A program made the translations under genes and the position numbers. A DNA stretch of 64,000 nt from Mojavia pulchra JT2-VF2 (lineage in GTDB: Bacteria > Cyanobacteriota > Cyanobacteriia > Cyanobacteriales > Nostocaceae), in the NCBI GenBank assembly GCA_019359325.1, contig JAHHHN010000024.1, positions 29,409-93,408 on the forward strand, written 5' to 3'. The notes under the pieces were generated by a model, which ran no database searches, was not told the origin of the DNA, and saw only the letters and a program-made list of their open reading frames with translations. Every line of letters starts with the position of its first letter. Position 1 is the stretch's first letter. Positions 1 through 10,131 of this stretch are shown here, piece after piece.

Positions 1-254
1 GGTATCCAAGTACTGTGGCGAGGTTGGTTAAAATTGCACGACCTTTGTGAAGGCTGGCAGCTTGCAAATGAAACTTAACGGGAAAAGTCAGATCCATAAA
101 TGGAGGGGTTTAGTGGGCGATAAGGAATTTAACGGCAGTTTCAAAGAGTTTATTCACTTTCTTGCGATCAGATTGCAGGGATACAGGAGGCAACAATTTT
201 CAAGATTTTTTCCCCCTTACCCCCTCCCTGCCTCTGCACCCCTGCTTAAATTGG

Positions 255-428
255 TCAGATGAAGTCTGCAATGAAGTCGTAGGCTTTAGTTTGTAAAGTG
301 CCTAAGAAGCACAATCGCTCTCGACACGGTGCGTATTTCTCGTCCAATTCCAGACGAGCGCTTTGTTGTGCCTGTTTCAACTCATCTAACTGACGTTCAA
401 AAGAGTAACTCCACCAGATAAGATATGT
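255..428 (-). pseudogene. Possible C-terminal coding remnant, unidentified
   Basis: An open stretch of 57 codons on the minus strand, running from just after one stop to a TGA at 255-257. It has no good start codon. The translation looks protein-like: a charged, coiled-coil-like segment (ERQLDELKQAQQSARLE) followed by a short hydrophobic end (AYDFIADFI). It overlaps the 3' end of the RTX-like gene in another frame. I do not recognise the family. It may be the tail of a gene whose 5' part was replaced, or chance. The remaining sequence in 1-254 shows nothing I can support. Confidence 0.25.
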
Positions 429-1747
429 TCAATGCTGCTAACTGATAAGACATTCACACTCGCAGTATTCGTAATCTGCAACCAGCCATTGACATCAGGT
501 TTTCCAATCGTGTAAGTACCTTTAGCGAGAATCGGAAGGATTAAAGTATCGTAGTCTTGACCACCACTCAACTTGGCAGTTCCGAATCCAACGTCAAAGA
601 TATCCTTTCCTTTGCCTCCACTGATGAAGATACTGGAAACAGATCCATTTTGATTGGCACTTTCGATGGGATTGTTTTTAGCGTCTAAACCGCTGATTTT
701 CCTTGCTTTGAACAAATCATCACCAACTCCACCATCAATGCCAACGACATTGACACCATTGCCCTCGATTCCCACGCTTGTGCCGTAGCCAAGAATTTGG
801 TCATTGCCGTTACCTGCACTGATGCGCCCGGCAGTATTGGAGATGCCGACTCCATGCCCGTTTGCCCCATAACCCCCTTTTCCACCAATACCGATTCCCG
901 TCAAGACATCGCTTCCATCGCCACCACCCAGGTCGGAGGTGTTAGCAATACCTATACCATCGCCACCGATGCCGCCGCTGTTGCTTCCTTTGCCAATACC
1001 AGTAATTAAATCATCTTCTGAACCACCACTGATACTGCCAGTGTTTTGGATACCGATTCCTTTGCCGCCGTTCCCAGGGCCATCACCGCCTGTTCCAGTC
1101 CCAATAATATCGTCTTTCCCTGCATTCCCATTAATCTTGCCTGTATTAGAGATGCCGATTCCCTGACCACCTACGCCACCATAGACAATAGTATTACCAC
1201 TACCAGTGCCGATGAGTGAGTCATTTCCCGTACCACCATCAACACTACCACTGCTTAAGATCCCAATCCCATCTCCTGAATACATCCCTCCTGTACCGAT
1301 GCCTTTGATATTATCGTTGCCTGCATCTGTACTAATCTTGCCTTGATTTGAGATACCTATACCTTTACTGTCATCGTTATCGCTACCGCCCTCACCTGTG
1401 CCTGTAATCGTATCATTTCCTAACCCAGCACTAATAATACCTGTAGTACTGTTGAAGATGCCGATTCCTGGATAGATGTATTTAGGGATACTACCGCCTT
1501 CACCTGTGCCTGCGATCGTATCATTTCCCAAACCAGTCTTTATAGTGCCGTCATTAGAGATACCAATTGCACTAGAATAAAACCCCTGACCTTCACCAGT
1601 GATCGTGTCGTTTCCTAAACGAGTATCAATAATGCCATTAATTAAAACTTCAATACCGATGCTAGGTATACCACCCTTATCAACTCCCTGAACAAGGTCG
1701 GACTGATTTGTACCGATAATATTAGGAGGAACTATCAGTTTACTCAT
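386..1747 (-). CDS. Glycine-rich RTX-like calcium-binding repeat protein
   Basis: A 453-aa protein built almost wholly of glycine/aspartate repeats of the form GNDTITGTGEGG alternating with GIGISNTGKI blocks, roughly residues 10-350. These resemble hemolysin-type (RTX) parallel beta-roll repeats, with longer spacing than the classic GGxGxDxUx nonapeptide. The C-terminal 100 residues (ISGGKGKDIFDVGFG onward) look like a terminal domain. There is no signal peptide, as expected for RTX proteins exported by type I secretion. No transporter genes are nearby. The ATG start fits the repeat onset. Calcium binding and secretion are family-based inference; the actual role is unknown. Confidence 0.7.
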   Translation of the reverse strand: MSKLIVPPNIIGTNQSDLVQGVDKGGIPSIGIEVLINGIIDTRLGNDTITGEGQGFYSSAIGISNDGTIKTGLGNDTIAGTGEGGSIPKYIYPGIGIFNSTTGIISAGLGNDTITGTGEGGSDNDDSKGIGISNQGKISTDAGNDNIKGIGTGGMYSGDGIGILSSGSVDGGTGNDSLIGTGSGNTIVYGGVGGQGIGISNTGKINGNAGKDDIIGTGTGGDGPGNGGKGIGIQNTGSISGGSEDDLITGIGKGSNSGGIGGDGIGIANTSDLGGGDGSDVLTGIGIGGKGGYGANGHGVGISNTAGRISAGNGNDQILGYGTSVGIEGNGVNVVGIDGGVGDDLFKARKISGLDAKNNPIESANQNGSVSSIFISGGKGKDIFDVGFGTAKLSGGQDYDTLILPILAKGTYTIGKPDVNGWLQITNTASVNVLSVSSIEHILSGGVTLLNVS

Positions 1748-2370
1748 ACGAATTCATCCTTATATTTAATGTTGTGTAAAGCTTGAGCAAAAGTTTCAAA
1801 ATATCAGCTACACCTATTCCACTTTGATGAAATACAGGTTTACCAAATGAAGAAATTTGACTCATAGACTTTTTTACTTCATTCAAAATTTTGTTATCTG
1901 CTAGCGTCAAAACAATTTGCAGTTACAATTCTAGGGAGCTTGAACTCACCACCCATTGAAGACCACTGAATCAAAGATTACTAGCGGCTTGAAATCCAAA
2001 AATTATCCAACTATTCAAGTGGATCGAAGTGTATTTAATTGCGAATTGCGAGCGGGAGCAGCCTTAGCGATGTACTCCTATGTCTAAGCAAGCTACGCGT
2101 AGACCTACGTTAACAGAAAAAGTATGACTGCGCTCTTGAAATTGTTTTGCTCAACTTCAACAGTTATTTTTGTGCTTGATGGGAATAAAGCTATAAAAGT
2201 AAAAAACTTTACTTCAAACTAATATTAGCTGTATGCACTAGATTTATTCTACTTAGTTAACTTGAGCAATTCTCAGCTTTTCATGAAAATATTTGTTGTA
2301 CCCTGACGAAGCTTTGACTTCAGCATTTGTTAATATTTATTAGTTAAAGAATAGATATAGCTTCCCCGGG
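1748..2370. other. Intergenic, about 620 bp
   Basis: AT-rich spacer with no convincing ORF. Around 2040-2115 lies a short block (AGCAAGCTACGCGTAGACC and neighbours) of the type of palindromic interspersed repeat common in Nostoc genomes. I see no RNA gene. Confidence 0.4.
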
Positions 2371-3180
2371 AAAGCTATCACCTCGGAGTATGGACGAGAA
2401 TTTGTTACGCCGCCGGATGTGGTGACGGAACGGGATAAGTCGGAACGCGATCGCCTGCCTATATGTACAGACTGGGGCAATCATTCTACATCCTGGCTTA
2501 TACGTCATCGGCTGAGGTTGAGGGCGGTGTTGACGGATTTAATGGATGGGGTTGAGATTAAAGGGGATGAGGCGATCATTGAAGCATTGGCTGATTTTTC
2601 CAAGCGGAATGTGCCGCATATCAAGGGTATTCTGAATATGACTATACCGCTTGATGAAACCCCAGTGTGGATTTTAAGCCAGTATCTTTTGCAACTTGGT
2701 TTGTCTACCCAGTCTCGTCGTCCTGTTGAGAATGGACAACGGGTTCGGTACTATCGGCTCAATCCCGATGATGTTGCTTTTGCAAAGCGGGTTTTGGAGT
2801 ATCGTCAACGGCAGCGAGAGGAGAAACAAAGGAGGCGTCAGGAAAAACAAGAACATCAGGCGGCTTATGCGGCTAGAATGCAGACTATTTATGGTATCAC
2901 CCCTCCGTCCAACCCCCCCATTAATGAAGATGGAAGTAATAATCGGGGGGGTATGGACGGCGATGAGAGCGGAAGTGATTCGTGGTGGGGAAGGGTTAAA
3001 TATTATGCTGGGTTAGTGATTCAAAGGGTGGAGTATGGTGTGGAATCGGTTAAAGAATTCCTCAGTACGCTGACGAGTGACGAAAGATGGGGAGTGATGT
3101 TGGAGTTTGATGAGGTTGAGCCTCTTAAATTTGGCCAGTTGGTTGCGGCTGCTCCCGATTGGGTGCAGTGGATGGTGTGA
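2371..3180 (+). pseudogene. 5'-truncated CyRepA-like plasmid replication protein
   Basis: The frame is open from a TAG at 2341, and protein-like sequence starts near codon 2371 (SEYGREFVTPPDV), upstream of the first usable start (GTG at 2419). About 255 residues remain. They match my recollection of the C-terminus of large cyanobacterial plasmid replication proteins (CyRepA family, normally around 1000 aa): a winged-helix-like block (LRAVLTDLMDGVEIKGDEA), a long charged helix (EYRQRQREEKQRRRQEKQ), then a conserved end (LTSDERWGVMLEFDEVEP ... APDWVQWMV). The N-terminal primase/helicase parts are missing, so it is probably inactive. It suggests integration and decay of plasmid DNA. Family assignment is from memory, not a search. 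Confidence 0.55.
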
Positions 3181-3698
3181 GTTTTGGGGCGAAGGGAAGC
3201 GATCGCGTCGGGTTGATGCAACAACTCCGAATGCTTTCTACGAAGTGGCTTAGTTTTAGCAACGGAAAAATTTTGGTCGTTAAGGCTGAAATCCAGGCTG
3301 GCGTAACTCTCGAACACGATCTATTCAGCACTATCTAGTACTCTGCCAACCCAAAATTGTTGGGTGGAGACAGCAAGGGTGCAGGGGTGAATGGCACGCT
3401 TGCGCGCGTTATTTGTTGAGGCAAGCTGTTCTTGAGCGGGGGGAGCGCTCTTGTGCTGGGGGAGACAAAGAAATAAGTGAATTCAAGGCTATTTTAATAT
3501 TTATATATACAAGTTTTCTTCTTTGCTCCCCTAGCCTCAAGTGCTTTTCAAGCGTGCCATTCGGTGCAGAGGGGAAAGAAAATCTCTCTGCTCCTCTGCT
3601 CACCACTACGCAAAGTTTCTGTGGTGTACCACTAGGGATGCGATCGCTTACTATTGCTTTGAGAAGGGAGATCGCACAGGGCAGAGGAATTGGGGGTA
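3181..3698. other. Intergenic, about 520 bp
   Basis: Spacer with HIP1 sites and low-complexity runs. ORFs on both strands at 3409-3925 have biased composition and overlap each other and the next gene, so they look like shadows. No RNA gene or element recognised. Confidence 0.4.
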
Positions 3699-6600
3699 AT
3701 GGCAGAGAATTTGTTTGTTGGGGGCGGCGAATTGGGGGCGTTGTTGCGCTCGCACGATTGGTCACAAACCTCATTAGGGGCTGTGGAAACATGGTCAGAC
3801 GACCTGAAAACGGCAATGCAGATTATACTGACCCAACTGGATCGAGCCAAGCCACCCGAAAAGGCGCAGCTAGACTCTGATATGCTACAGAATAACTCTG
3901 CCGCAGAAGCCTTACAGCAAGCCAATCAACTCAATGCGTTCCGAGTCAAACTGGCGGACGCGCTTCGCCCGCTCACCGATGCTTCAGAGATCCAAGCGCT
4001 CGCCGCTCGCATTTTGGGTGAGTCTTTGGGAGCAAACCGGGTCATTTACACTGAAGTGGTGCCGAGTGGTGAAGAAGTCATCGTTCATGTAAACTACACG
4101 AATGGTGTAGCTCAATTGAGCGGACGATACCGTTTGGAGGACTACCGACGCAACCTAACCATTGATCATCAGGCTGGACTTACCCAGGTTGTCACTAACA
4201 TTCCCAATAATCCGCAATATACGGATGCTCAGAAGGCGAGTTACCGCGAGATCGACATTGCGGCACACATTGACGTACCGCTAATTAAAAACAATCAATT
4301 CGTTGCCCTGCTTGCCGTTCACCAATCCACGCCACGTCAGTGGACGCAAACCGAGATCAAACTGGTTGAAGAAACCGCAGAACGAACTTGGGCCGCGGTG
4401 GAACTCGCCCGTGCCGAAGTTGCCTTACGTGAAAGTGAGCAACGCTTCCGATTGATGGCAGATGCTGTTCCACAAATTGTTTGGATTACAGATGCCGAGG
4501 GGCGCGTTGAGTTCTTCAACAAGCAATGGAGCGACTACACCGGAGTCGCTTACGAACCGACAACGGCAGCCCAGGTGAGTGCTAACTTCGTTCACCCGGA
4601 AGATAGTGAGCGTACAATGGCGGCGTTTAACGAAGCGCGGCGCACTGGCAGCATTTTCTCGGTCGAACACCGGATTCGTTCGGCGGCGGGAACCTATCGC
4701 TGGTTTTTGGTTTGCGCCGAGCCTTATCGAGATCTGCAAACGGGTGAGATTGTTCACTGGTTCGGCGCATCAATCGATATCCACGAGCGCAAGCAGGCAG
4801 AACAAGCCCTGCGTGAGCGTGAACAACGACTGACTATTGCGACACAAGCAGCACAATTAGGAATATTCGAGTGGAAAGTACCAGAGGATGTCACAATTTG
4901 GGAGAATGATCGACTGTACGAAATGTTCGGACTCACGCCCGCCGATGGTTCAGTTTCGGCTCAAGAGTTTTTCAACAGCTACCTGCATCCAGACGATGCT
5001 GAAGCCTTTAGAGCCAAATTTACACAAGCGATGCAAACGGGCAGTTTGCGCCAAACGAGTTACCGTATTTGTCGCAAAGACGGAACAATACGCTGGCTCG
5101 AAGTCAACGGACAGTTTGAATTTGCCGCCGACGGTGAACCGTTGCGATTCGTTGGTGTAAATGCCGACATCACTGCTCGTAAACAAGCAGAAGCCACAAT
5201 TGTGCAACGGTCAGCGCAATTTCGCCAACTAGCGGACGCAATGCCGCAACAGGTTTGGATTACCGATGCTCAAGGCAACACGCAATACGTAAATCAGCAA
5301 TGGACAACTTACACCGGGCTGACACTGGAGCAGACTCAAGACATTCACTATGCGACTGGAGCCATTCACCCCGATGACTTTGAGATCGCGAGTCAACTGT
5401 GGAGTACTGCGCTGGCCACAGGAACACCCTATGAAGCTGAATTGCGTTTGAAACACCAAGTTGATCATACCTATCGTTGGTTTCTCTCCCGCGCGATCGC
5501 CATTCGTGACGAACAGGGACAAATTGTGCAGTGGTTTGGCACTAGCACAGACATTGAAGAGTTCAGACGCGCCCAGGCCCAACGAGAACAACTCTTACAG
5601 CGAGAACAAACCGCACGAGAAGCCGCCGAGAACGCCAATCGGATCAAAGATGAGTTTTTGGCAGTGCTGTCCCATGAGTTGCGTTCGCCCCTCAATCCCA
5701 TCCTGGGTTGGACTCGGTTGTTACAGAACGGCAAACTCGATGCTGCCCGTCAACGAGAAGCCCTGGCAACTATTGAACGTAACGCTAAACTACAGACGCA
5801 GTTGATCGAAGACCTGCTCGACATCTCCCGCATTATGCGAGGCAAACTATCTTTAACCGTAGCTCCTGTCAGTTTGACGTTTGTGATTTCTGCTGCTGTA
5901 GAAACGGTGCGATTGGCGGCAGAGGCAAAAAATATTGGGATCGTGCTGGATTTTCATCCAGCGATTGCTCCGGTTTCTGGAGATGCCGCTCGTTTGCAGC
6001 AGGTTGTCTGGAACTTGCTGACCAATGCCGTCAAATTCACGCCCCATAAAGGACAAGTGAGTGTTGAACTGCGGCAACTTGACGGACTGGCACAAATTCG
6101 AGTCATTGACACAGGCAAAGGCATCAATCCGCAGTTTTTGCCGCATGTATTTGAGTATTTTCGGCAAGAAGATGGTTCAACTACGCGCAAATTTGGCGGC
6201 TTGGGATTAGGACTGGCGATTGCGCGGCAAATTGTCCAGATGCACGGGGGAACAGTGCAGGCAGATAGCCACGGTGTAGGGCAAGGCGCAACGTTTATTG
6301 TACAATTGCCGACGATGCAACAGACATCACCCATTGCACCTCAACCTATCCAAACTCAAGCAGATGCAGGATTGCCGCTAGCAGGCATTCAAATTCTGCT
6401 GGTAGATGATGAACCAGATACCCGTGAGTTTCAAGCTTTTGTGTTAAGCCAGAGTGGAGCAAGGGTGAGGGCTGTTGCTTCTGGCTTTGAAGCATTGCAA
6501 GCACTCGAACAGTCTACTCCCGATGTGCTAGTCAGTGATGTCGGCATGGCCCAGATGGACGGTTATATGCTAATAGAGCAAATTCGCTGTCTTCCACCTC

Positions 6601-6758
6601 ATCGCGGCGGAAAGATAAGAGCGATCGCCTTGACTGCTTATGCTATGGATTTTGAGCGACAAAAGGCACTCCAGTCAGGATTCCAAGCTCACATCACAAA
6701 ACCTGTGGAACCAGAAATGTTGGTCAAGGCAGTTATAAATGTGCTACAGCAGAACTGA
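3699..6758 (+). CDS. Hybrid sensor histidine kinase (GAF-PAS3-HisKA-HATPase-REC)
   Basis: A soluble hybrid kinase of 1019 aa. Order: short conserved N-terminus (MAENLFVGGGELGALL), GAF about 80-240, three PAS/PAC units about 245-630, HisKA with phospho-acceptor His near residue 659 (VLSHELRSPLNP), HATPase_c (N box NLLTNAVKFTP, G1 DTGKGI, G2 GLGLGLA) and a C-terminal receiver with Asp near residue 947 (VSDVGMAQMDG) and KPVEPEM Lys. All catalytic motifs are present, so it should autophosphorylate and pass phosphate internally. It has no membrane segment, so it senses a cytoplasmic signal. I chose ATG 3699, with AGAGGA upstream, over a TTG three codons earlier. The input and output partner are not visible. 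Confidence 0.93.
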   Translation: MAENLFVGGGELGALLRSHDWSQTSLGAVETWSDDLKTAMQIILTQLDRAKPPEKAQLDSDMLQNNSAAEALQQANQLNAFRVKLADALRPLTDASEIQALAARILGESLGANRVIYTEVVPSGEEVIVHVNYTNGVAQLSGRYRLEDYRRNLTIDHQAGLTQVVTNIPNNPQYTDAQKASYREIDIAAHIDVPLIKNNQFVALLAVHQSTPRQWTQTEIKLVEETAERTWAAVELARAEVALRESEQRFRLMADAVPQIVWITDAEGRVEFFNKQWSDYTGVAYEPTTAAQVSANFVHPEDSERTMAAFNEARRTGSIFSVEHRIRSAAGTYRWFLVCAEPYRDLQTGEIVHWFGASIDIHERKQAEQALREREQRLTIATQAAQLGIFEWKVPEDVTIWENDRLYEMFGLTPADGSVSAQEFFNSYLHPDDAEAFRAKFTQAMQTGSLRQTSYRICRKDGTIRWLEVNGQFEFAADGEPLRFVGVNADITARKQAEATIVQRSAQFRQLADAMPQQVWITDAQGNTQYVNQQWTTYTGLTLEQTQDIHYATGAIHPDDFEIASQLWSTALATGTPYEAELRLKHQVDHTYRWFLSRAIAIRDEQGQIVQWFGTSTDIEEFRRAQAQREQLLQREQTAREAAENANRIKDEFLAVLSHELRSPLNPILGWTRLLQNGKLDAARQREALATIERNAKLQTQLIEDLLDISRIMRGKLSLTVAPVSLTFVISAAVETVRLAAEAKNIGIVLDFHPAIAPVSGDAARLQQVVWNLLTNAVKFTPHKGQVSVELRQLDGLAQIRVIDTGKGINPQFLPHVFEYFRQEDGSTTRKFGGLGLGLAIARQIVQMHGGTVQADSHGVGQGATFIVQLPTMQQTSPIAPQPIQTQADAGLPLAGIQILLVDDEPDTREFQAFVLSQSGARVRAVASGFEALQALEQSTPDVLVSDVGMAQMDGYMLIEQIRCLPPHRGGKIRAIALTAYAMDFERQKALQSGFQAHITKPVEPEMLVKAVINVLQQN

Positions 6759-7103
6759 CTTGATGACGACGCTAGATCTAGCTTTGTCAGCAGTAATTTT
6801 TCTTAAGTTAATATTTTGGACAAGTCTAATATCCCCAGCTTTCTCGCTTCTGCTGGTCATGAGATAACCATTGTTGCTAAAGGAGCTTGATTTTTACCAC
6901 TGCCTCATCCCCTCTTGAAGTTTTGCTACTGAAACACTGTGGAATTTTTACAGCCTAAGTATGCGCTTTTACGGAGTGTAGCGTAAAATTTGTTTTGTCG
7001 GAGTGAAATTACTGAAATCGCAATATATTTATGCTGCGGCAGCGGTGTTCTATTGTTTGATACAGTGATGCTTTGTCGATTGCTAGCCTTTTTATGGCCC
7101 TGG
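6759..7103. other. Intergenic, about 345 bp
   Basis: No coding signal recognised. The sequence just left of the mini-transposon end at 7104 does not continue the macro-domain gene found on the element's other side. Confidence 0.4.
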
Positions 7104-7303
7104 TGTACAGTGACAAATTAAATGGCATTAAGACAAATTCATGTCATGAATTTAAGCCTTACCCACTTCAGGTTTGCAATTGTTGCTGTTGATATGGCTT
7201 GTAAATTCTTTGGGCTAATTCTAGGCGTAAAGCTAGAGATTGCAAGCTTTACACTCTTAATGACATTATTTTGTCACAGCGACAAATAAAAAGTCACTGT
7301 ACA
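7104..7303. mobile_element. 200-bp miniature Tn7-like element with CAST-like ends
   Basis: Both ends carry TGTACAGTGAC in inverted orientation (7104 onward, and complementary up to 7303). Each end has further internal repeats of the type TGACAAATTAAATGKCAT: about 7111-7147 on the left, about 7256-7296 on the right. A TGTACA terminus followed by TGACAAAT-like repeats is what I remember from type V-K CRISPR-associated transposons (for example the Scytonema element). The 100-bp interior codes for nothing. The flanking 5-mers (CCTGG, GCTGT) do not match, so no target-site duplication remains. It is non-autonomous and would need transposition proteins from elsewhere. Confidence 0.65.
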
Positions 7304-7556
7304 GCTGTTCACCCAAATAATCTTCTAGGATGCGCTGCTGTACTCTCTTCATGAGAGAATCACCAAAGAAACGGATAATCGCAGCATCAATGCCACCGTC
7401 CATCATTCCGAAAGAGTTTGCTGGGCTGACCATACAATCATAATTTGGCAACCGCTCGAAATAGTTATTAACTATTTCTACATTGGGCAAGTAGTTAAAC
7501 TTCTGTTGAAAGGCTGCACACAGCAAAGGGTTGGGAGCTACCAATATCAGTTTCAA
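7266..7556 (-). pseudogene. Macro-domain protein, truncated by the mini-transposon
   Basis: The first 85 residues are the N-terminal half of a macro (ADP-ribose-binding) domain: beta strand MKLILVAPNP, then the ligand loop SPANSFGMMDGGIDAAI. The reading frame enters the right end of the 200-bp element at 7303, and its last dozen residues (YSDFLFVAVTK) are transposon sequence. Relatives are about twice as long, so the C-terminal half is lost and is not found beyond the element. The start is TTG at 7554-7556 with a strong GGAGG about 10 nt upstream, so translation may still occur. Function is probably lost. Confidence 0.75.
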
Positions 7557-7590
7557 GCTTTTATTTCCTCCGCTTGAATATTTATTTTAT

Positions 7591-7810
7591 ATCATGTCCG
7601 GTTGAACAATTTTCATTGCGTAGGCGAAGCCTTCCCGTTCGCGTAGCGTCTCCGACAGGAGAAGGGTACGAAGTAAAGCAATCTCCAAACCCTTGCGATT
7701 GCTACCCTGCGGGAAGCCACTTCGTGTCTACATTCCACTTCGTTGCATACCCTTCGGGAACGCCAGGGGCGAACGCAATGACATATCACAAGTAATTTGC
7801 CGGACATGAT
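7591..7810. repeat. 220-bp inverted-repeat element (ATCATGTCCGG ends)
   Basis: Perfect 11-nt terminal inverted repeats, ATCATGTCCGG at 7591-7601 and its complement at 7800-7810, enclose palindromic Nostoc-type repeat units (GCGTAGGCGAAGCC, TCGCGTAGCGTCTCC and similar). It has no coding capacity that looks real. It is probably a MITE or a composite of interspersed repeats. It abuts the next element by one base. Confidence 0.5.
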
Positions 7811-7811
7811 T

Positions 7812-7969
7812 AGGACTTACGCACTCAAGCCTGAAACCCCGATCCCCCCTAGCCCCCCTTAAAAAGGGGGGAACGTCTAAAGCCACGCCACTGAGGGAGT
7901 CGCTTAACCCGCAAGGGCGCAGGGCTGCCCCTTTCTAAGGGGGTTGGGGGATCTGAGTGCGTAAGTTCT
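7812..7969. mobile_element. 158-bp MITE with AGGACTTACGCACTCA ends
   Basis: Terminal inverted repeats of 16 nt (7812-7827 and 7954-7969) match at 15 positions. Just inside, GATCCCCCCTAGCCCCCCTT pairs with the CTAAGGGGGTTGGGGGATC side, so the whole unit can fold into a long hairpin. GGACTTACGCA-type ends recur in many cyanobacterial MITEs. It lies directly upstream of the EF-G-like gene and could affect its leader, which is inference. Confidence 0.65.
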
Positions 7970-8089
7970 GATGATATTAGATGTCAGCAAGGACAAACAT
8001 CAACTGAATTTGTAATACAAATGTAGTATAATGATTTTGTTACCGCTCTAAAGCTAAGACTGTTTATTGCTTGAGCGAAAGGAAATTTT

Positions 8090-10105
8090 ATGATTCCCCG
8101 AACGCGCATCCGTAATATTGGTATTTCTGCTCACATCGACTCTGGTAAAACTACGCTGTCAGAGCGAATTCTCTTCTACACGGGCAGAATCCACGCCATT
8201 GAGGAGGTACGGGGAGGCGGCAAGGGTGCGACGATGGACTTTATGCCAGAGGAAAAACTACATGGTATAACCATCACTTCGGCTGCTACCACCTGTCAGT
8301 GGCACGATTATCAAATCAACTTAATTGATACACCAGGACACGTTGATTTTACGATTGAAGTAGAGCGTGCCCTGCGGGTACTAGATGGGGCAGTAATGGT
8401 GCTGTGTGCTGTAGCAGGTGTACAGTCCCAGTCAATCACAGTAGATCGTCAGATGAAGCGCTATCGCGTACCGCGTTTAGCGTTCATCAACAAGATGGAT
8501 CGCACCGGAGCAAATCCATTTTCCGTGGTGCAAGCCATGCGCGATCGCTTGGAATTAAATCCCTTGCTGCTTCAATATCCCATTGGTAGCGAAGACCAAT
8601 TCCAAGGGGTGATAGACCTCATAGAGATGAATGCTCACTACTTTGAGGGTGAGAATGGAGAAAACTGGGTGAAAAAGCCAATTCCTGATGCACTTATGGA
8701 TCAGGCGCAACAGGCACGAGATAAGCTACTAGATGCTTTGTCGCTGTTCTCGGAACCAATGACCGAAATGCTACTAGCAGAACGAGAGATTCCCCCTGAA
8801 CTGATTTGGCAGACCATCCGCCAAGCTACCTTGAGCCTACAACTCACACCAGTGCTACTGGGTTCGGCATTTAAAAACAAGGGAGTACAAAACTTGTTAG
8901 ATGCAGTTACCCTGTATCTCCCATCTCCTATAGATAGGGAAGTAGTCAAAACCGTAGAGTCTATAAGTCTCTACCCCGATCCTGATGCTTCCTTAGTGGC
9001 TTTGGCATTCAAACTTACTGTCGAATCCTTTGGGCAATTAACTTATACCCGCATTTACTCAGGGACATTGAAACCGGGTGATACCGTTTACAACTCCCGT
9101 ACTGGAAAACGGGTGCAAATTGGCCGGTTGGTGAGAATGCACGCCAACAAGCGAGAAGAGGTGCAAGTTGCCGTAGCAGGGGATATTGTCGCTCTGTTGG
9201 GTGTTGATTGTGCTTCTGGCGATACATTTTGTAGTGGGGAGCCGCTGGTATCCTTAGAGAAAATGTTTGTGCCAGAACCAGTAATTACTCTGGCAATTAC
9301 ACCCAAAAAACAAGAAGATAGCGATCGCCTCTCGAAAGCACTCAACCGCTTTCAAAAAGAAGATCCCACTTTTCGCTTGAGCATTGACCCTGAATCAGGG
9401 GCAACTCTGATTTCTGGCATGGGAGAACTTCATCTAGAAATTTACCTAGAGCGCATTCAACGCGAATATAACGCTGAGGTATACGTTGGTACACCAGCCG
9501 TAGCATATCGGGAAACTATTGGGCAAAAAGCTCACTTCGACTACCGACTCAAGAAACAAACTGGCGGATCAGGCCAATACGCCCACGTCACCGGGTGGAT
9601 TGAACCGACAGACGAGCCATTTGTCTTTGAAAACCGAGTCGTTGGGGGCGCAATTCCCAAAGAATATATCCCAGCCTGTGAGAAGGGTTTCCGCGAGGCG
9701 ATGCAATCAGGACAGCTAGAAGGTTATCCTGTCACCGGGGTGAAAGTCGTTTTGGAAGGGGGTTCCTATCACCCAGTAGACTCTTCAGAATTAGCATTCC
9801 GGTCAGCAGCCCATCAAGCACTTGAGGGGGCAATTCGCAAAGCCAATTCCTACATCCTTGAACCGATCATGCTTGTAGAAGTGGAAACACCTAACGAATT
9901 CATGGGTAGAGTTCAAGGCGACCTCTCATCCCGTAGAGGTTTGCTCTTGGGTTCCGAGACGATGCAAGGATATTCAGTGATTCGGGCTGAAGTACCACTA
10001 GCGCGAATGTTTGGCTATTCTACAGACTTGCGATCGCTTACTTCTGGTATGGCAACTTTCACCATGGAATTTGCCTGTTACAGACAAGCCGATTCACCCA
10101 AGTAG
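8090..10105 (+). CDS. Elongation factor G paralogue (EF-G2-like GTPase)
   Basis: A 671-aa translation GTPase with the full EF-G layout: G domain with P loop AHIDSGKTT, switch region, DTPGH and NKMD; then domains II, III ([10 protein letters not shown]), IV ([10 protein letters not shown]) and V. It catalyses or assists ribosome translocation. Two points argue for a divergent paralogue rather than the main fusA: the switch I/II stretch reads [14 protein letters not shown] where housekeeping EF-G has EQERGITITSA, and it is not next to rpsL, rpsG or tuf. ATG 8090 has AAAGGA upstream. Its specific role (stress, recycling or a back-up factor) cannot be read from the sequence. Confidence 0.9.
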   Translation: MIPRTRIRNIGISAHIDSGKTTLSERILFYTGRIHAIEEVRGGGKGATMDFMPEEKLHGITITSAATTCQWHDYQINLIDTPGHVDFTIEVERALRVLDGAVMVLCAVAGVQSQSITVDRQMKRYRVPRLAFINKMDRTGANPFSVVQAMRDRLELNPLLLQYPIGSEDQFQGVIDLIEMNAHYFEGENGENWVKKPIPDALMDQAQQARDKLLDALSLFSEPMTEMLLAEREIPPELIWQTIRQATLSLQLTPVLLGSAFKNKGVQNLLDAVTLYLPSPIDREVVKTVESISLYPDPDASLVALAFKLTVESFGQLTYTRIYSGTLKPGDTVYNSRTGKRVQIGRLVRMHANKREEVQVAVAGDIVALLGVDCASGDTFCSGEPLVSLEKMFVPEPVITLAITPKKQEDSDRLSKALNRFQKEDPTFRLSIDPESGATLISGMGELHLEIYLERIQREYNAEVYVGTPAVAYRETIGQKAHFDYRLKKQTGGSGQYAHVTGWIEPTDEPFVFENRVVGGAIPKEYIPACEKGFREAMQSGQLEGYPVTGVKVVLEGGSYHPVDSSELAFRSAAHQALEGAIRKANSYILEPIMLVEVETPNEFMGRVQGDLSSRRGLLLGSETMQGYSVIRAEVPLARMFGYSTDLRSLTSGMATFTMEFACYRQADSPK

Positions 10106-10131
10106 CCATTTAATTACTAGTTCGTAGTTCA

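Noticed and set aside
47..262. 71-aa plus-strand ORF at the window start
   Set aside because: No family, no ribosome binding site, low-complexity Pro/Leu end; the opposite strand looks more protein-like.
3409..3925. Overlapping ORFs of 97-155 codons on both strands before the first hybrid kinase
   Set aside because: Composition is biased, no domain is visible, and they overlap the kinase in other frames.
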